From contig JASHQP010000649.1 in NCBI GenBank assembly GCA_030039095.1, positions 1 through 6,102 of the forward strand: a stretch of 6,102 bases of DNA, given 5' to 3'. The translations under genes were made by a program, and so were the position numbers. The notes beneath the pieces are model-generated. The model did not search any database and had not been told where the DNA came from. It worked only from the letters and a program-made list of their open reading frames with translations. This document shows, piece by piece, positions 5,405-6,102 of this stretch; position 1 is the stretch's first letter, and every line of letters begins with the position of its first letter. The DNA comes from Streptosporangiaceae bacterium (GTDB lineage Bacteria > Actinomycetota > Actinomycetes > Streptosporangiales > Streptosporangiaceae).

Positions 5405-5620
5405 GCTCACGTCCGGCACGCAGCTTGTGCCAGCCATCAGCCTGCCGTTAGGCGTTCTCAGGCGCCGAGGTACAGGCTCTGCTTGGCCACGAGGATTACG
5501 CCACGACCGAGCGGTATGCGCACCTCGCTCCCCGGTGCGCACGGCAAGCTTCTCGAATAGTGGGCGCGGCGTCGTGACGCATCGGTGACGCACGAAACGA
5601 ATGAGGCCCGCCCCTCATAA
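5405..5620 (+). pseudogene. Tyrosine recombinase (phage-type integrase), broken C-terminal remnant
   Basis: Pieces of one integrase C-terminus lie in order but in alternating frames. AHVRHAACA (from 5405) matches the box II HxxRH motif. After a frame change, SGAEVQALLGHEDYATTERY (5458-5517) gives the conserved LLGH box and the catalytic tyrosine (Tyr codon 5515-5517), followed by AHLAP. An extra C in CCCC (5530-5533) then shifts the frame, after which GAHGKLLE, an in-frame TAG (5558-5560), and RRRDASVTHETNEARPS to TAA (5618-5620) follow, the usual tail of actinomycete integrases. The distance from the HxxR histidine to the LLGH histidine is 80 bases, close to the 78 expected from intact relatives, so little but small indels has happened between them. 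The N-terminal DNA-binding domain and the box I arginine are absent. Such an enzyme recombines attP with attB; this one cannot be active. Its tail ends 24 bases from the tRNA-derived core, the normal int-att arrangement. Confidence 0.8.
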
Positions 5621-5644
5621 GGAGAAGCGATCCTCTGACCTGGG

Positions 5645-5686
5645 TCGGGGTGGCCGGATTTGAACCGGCGGCCTCTTCGTCCCGAA
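5645..5686 (-). other. 3' half of a tRNA-Pro(CGG) gene; likely integrative-element attachment core
   Basis: Read on the minus strand, the segment gives the anticodon loop TTCGGGA (anticodon CGG) continuing into the 3' anticodon-stem strand CGAAG. Next come the variable region, a perfect T-arm (GCCGG-TTCAAAT-CCGGC), the acceptor strand CACCCCG and discriminator A at 5645. No 5' half (D-arm, 5' acceptor strand) is found to the right, so it is not a functional tRNA. A 3' tRNA half without the 5' half is what integration into a tRNA 3' end leaves at the far end of an element. pSAM2-type elements of Streptomyces are known to use a tRNA-Pro gene. No CCA is encoded, as is usual in these hosts. The exact right edge is ambiguous by a few bases because TTCG occurs twice in the intact tRNA stem-loop. 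Confidence 0.75.
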
Positions 5687-5708
5687 GCATTTACGGCGCC
5701 TCCGTTCG

Positions 5709-5814
5709 GGTCTGGATGAGTCGAAGGGGGAGCCCCTCACCTGCACAAACGCTCTGAGTGGGTCGCGTCGAGTCTGGCGGAGTCTGACCACGTTGGCTCC
5801 CCTTCTGGCTCCCC
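5709..5814. repeat. Cluster of short direct and inverted repeats beside the attachment core
   Basis: TGGCTCCCC occurs at 5794-5802 and 5806-5814, with an inverted copy of its GGCTCCCC part (GGGGAGCC) at 5727-5734. GAGTCTG occurs at 5770-5776 and 5780-5786, ten bases apart, and a related GGTCTGGA lies at 5709-5716. Regularly spaced short repeats next to a core are typical of arm sites bound by integrase or excisionase, but no binding is shown. The whole stretch 5687-5844 has no gene. Confidence 0.4.
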
Positions 5815-5844
5815 GTGGCCCCTCAAAGCGGGAGAGGGGCACCT

Positions 5845-6066
5845 ATGCCAATCAAGATCGAAGACGACTTCATGAGCCTGGAGGTTGACGGGGCCGTCCT
5901 GGCGACGGCGCGAAAGCAGGCGGACGGCTGGTGGGAGGTCAGCTATTGGCCGCGGTTCTTTGATCGCAACGAGGCGATCACTGCCCTGACCATCACTGAA
6001 CTCCTCGACAGCGGTCACGACAGCAACGATCCGATTATCCGGGCGCTCCGCGAGGAGTTGCGATGA
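5845..6066 (+). CDS. Small protein of an integrative element, 73 residues
   Basis: The start ATG is supported by GGAGAGGGG at 5831-5839, five bases upstream. The protein begins MPIKIEDDFMSLEVDGAVLA, continues with a predicted beta-hairpin (DGWWEVSYWP, 27-36), then FFDRNEAITALTITELLDSG (38-57) and a C-terminal helix ending REELR. It looks like a compact beta-beta-alpha domain with no signal or membrane segment. Small proteins of this kind stand in front of DUF2637 genes in actinomycete integrative elements as far as I recall, but I know of no assigned function. Its TGA overlaps the next start as ATGA (6063-6066), so the two are translationally coupled. It is the first gene right of the attachment core and reads away from it, as expected for the opening gene of the right-hand element. 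Confidence 0.75.
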   Translation: MPIKIEDDFMSLEVDGAVLATARKQADGWWEVSYWPRFFDRNEAITALTITELLDSGHDSNDPIIRALREELR

Positions 6067-6102
6067 CGGACCGACTCATCAGGATCACCACTGCGCTAGC
6101 CG
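6063..6102 (+). CDS. Start of a DUF2637-like gene (3' end outside window)
   Basis: Only 13 residues, MTDRLIRITTALA, are inside the window. This opening, with a short charged N-terminus running into what would be a hydrophobic helix, is like that of DUF2637 membrane proteins found in actinomycete plasmids and AICEs next to transfer and replication genes. The start overlaps the preceding stop by ATGA. With so few residues the family call is tentative; that a gene starts here is more secure. Confidence 0.5.
   Translation, partial: MTDRLIRITTALA

Noticed and set aside
5145..5588. Plus-strand open frame of 147 codons over the decayed region
   Set aside because: It runs through the integrase remnant in the wrong frame, with no ribosome site; the integrase motifs lie in the other two frames.
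5074..5696. 9-bp repeat CATTTACGG at 5074-5082 and 5688-5696, the second copy just right of the tRNA core
   Set aside because: The position is suggestive of a past exchange, but a 9-bp match is short enough to be chance and the flanking bases do not extend it.
5645..5700. A complete, working tRNA-Pro gene
   Set aside because: The D-arm, the 5' anticodon-stem strand and the 5' acceptor strand are absent to the right of the anticodon loop.
5496..5842. Minus-strand frames containing GSNPATPT and VQIRPPRP
   Set aside because: These strings are the well-known false translation of tRNA 3' ends; here they come from the tRNA-Pro half and support the attachment-core call, not a protein.
1..6102. CRISPR array or insertion sequence
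   Set aside because: No regularly spaced repeats of suitable length, no transposase frame and no terminal inverted repeats were seen.

Overview
The window is GC-rich DNA with strongly G/C-ended codons in its left half, GTG and ATG starts, a probable leaderless gene and tRNA-linked integrative-element remains. All of this points to a filamentous actinobacterium (Streptomyces or a related order); the genus cannot be fixed from this sequence alone.

Bases 1-2262 are the 3' end of a rightward operon: the tail of a metal-dependent amidohydrolase, then two ATPase subunits of an oligopeptide/dipeptide-type ABC importer (OppD/DppD-like and OppF/DppF-like, overlapping by 32 bp). The permeases and binding protein would lie upstream, outside the window. 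A BadH-like short-chain dehydrogenase (3006-2269) runs toward this operon and ends six bases from it. Upstream of the dehydrogenase on the same minus strand is a protein with two PRC-barrel-like repeats (3799-3128).

Bases 4000-5690 look different. They hold a probably leaderless 54-residue gene, a tightly coupled pair of unrecognised genes (4290-5013) with more relaxed codon use, about 390 bases of decayed sequence with an 18-bp perfect palindrome, and the broken C-terminal end of a tyrosine recombinase (5405-5620). About 25 bases beyond it lies the 3' half of a tRNA-Pro(CGG) gene on the minus strand (5645-5686), without its 5' half. This is the form of a tRNA-derived attachment-site core.

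To the right, 5687-5844 is non-coding and contains short repeats. A new rightward gene set then begins: a 73-residue protein overlapping by ATGA the start of a gene whose first residues resemble DUF2637 proteins of actinomycete integrative and conjugative elements (AICEs). The simplest reading is a junction between two elements stacked at one tRNA-Pro site: a decayed older one on the left, keeping its integrase end, and the start of a more intact one on the right. The stacking is an inference; the broken integrase and the partial tRNA are read directly.
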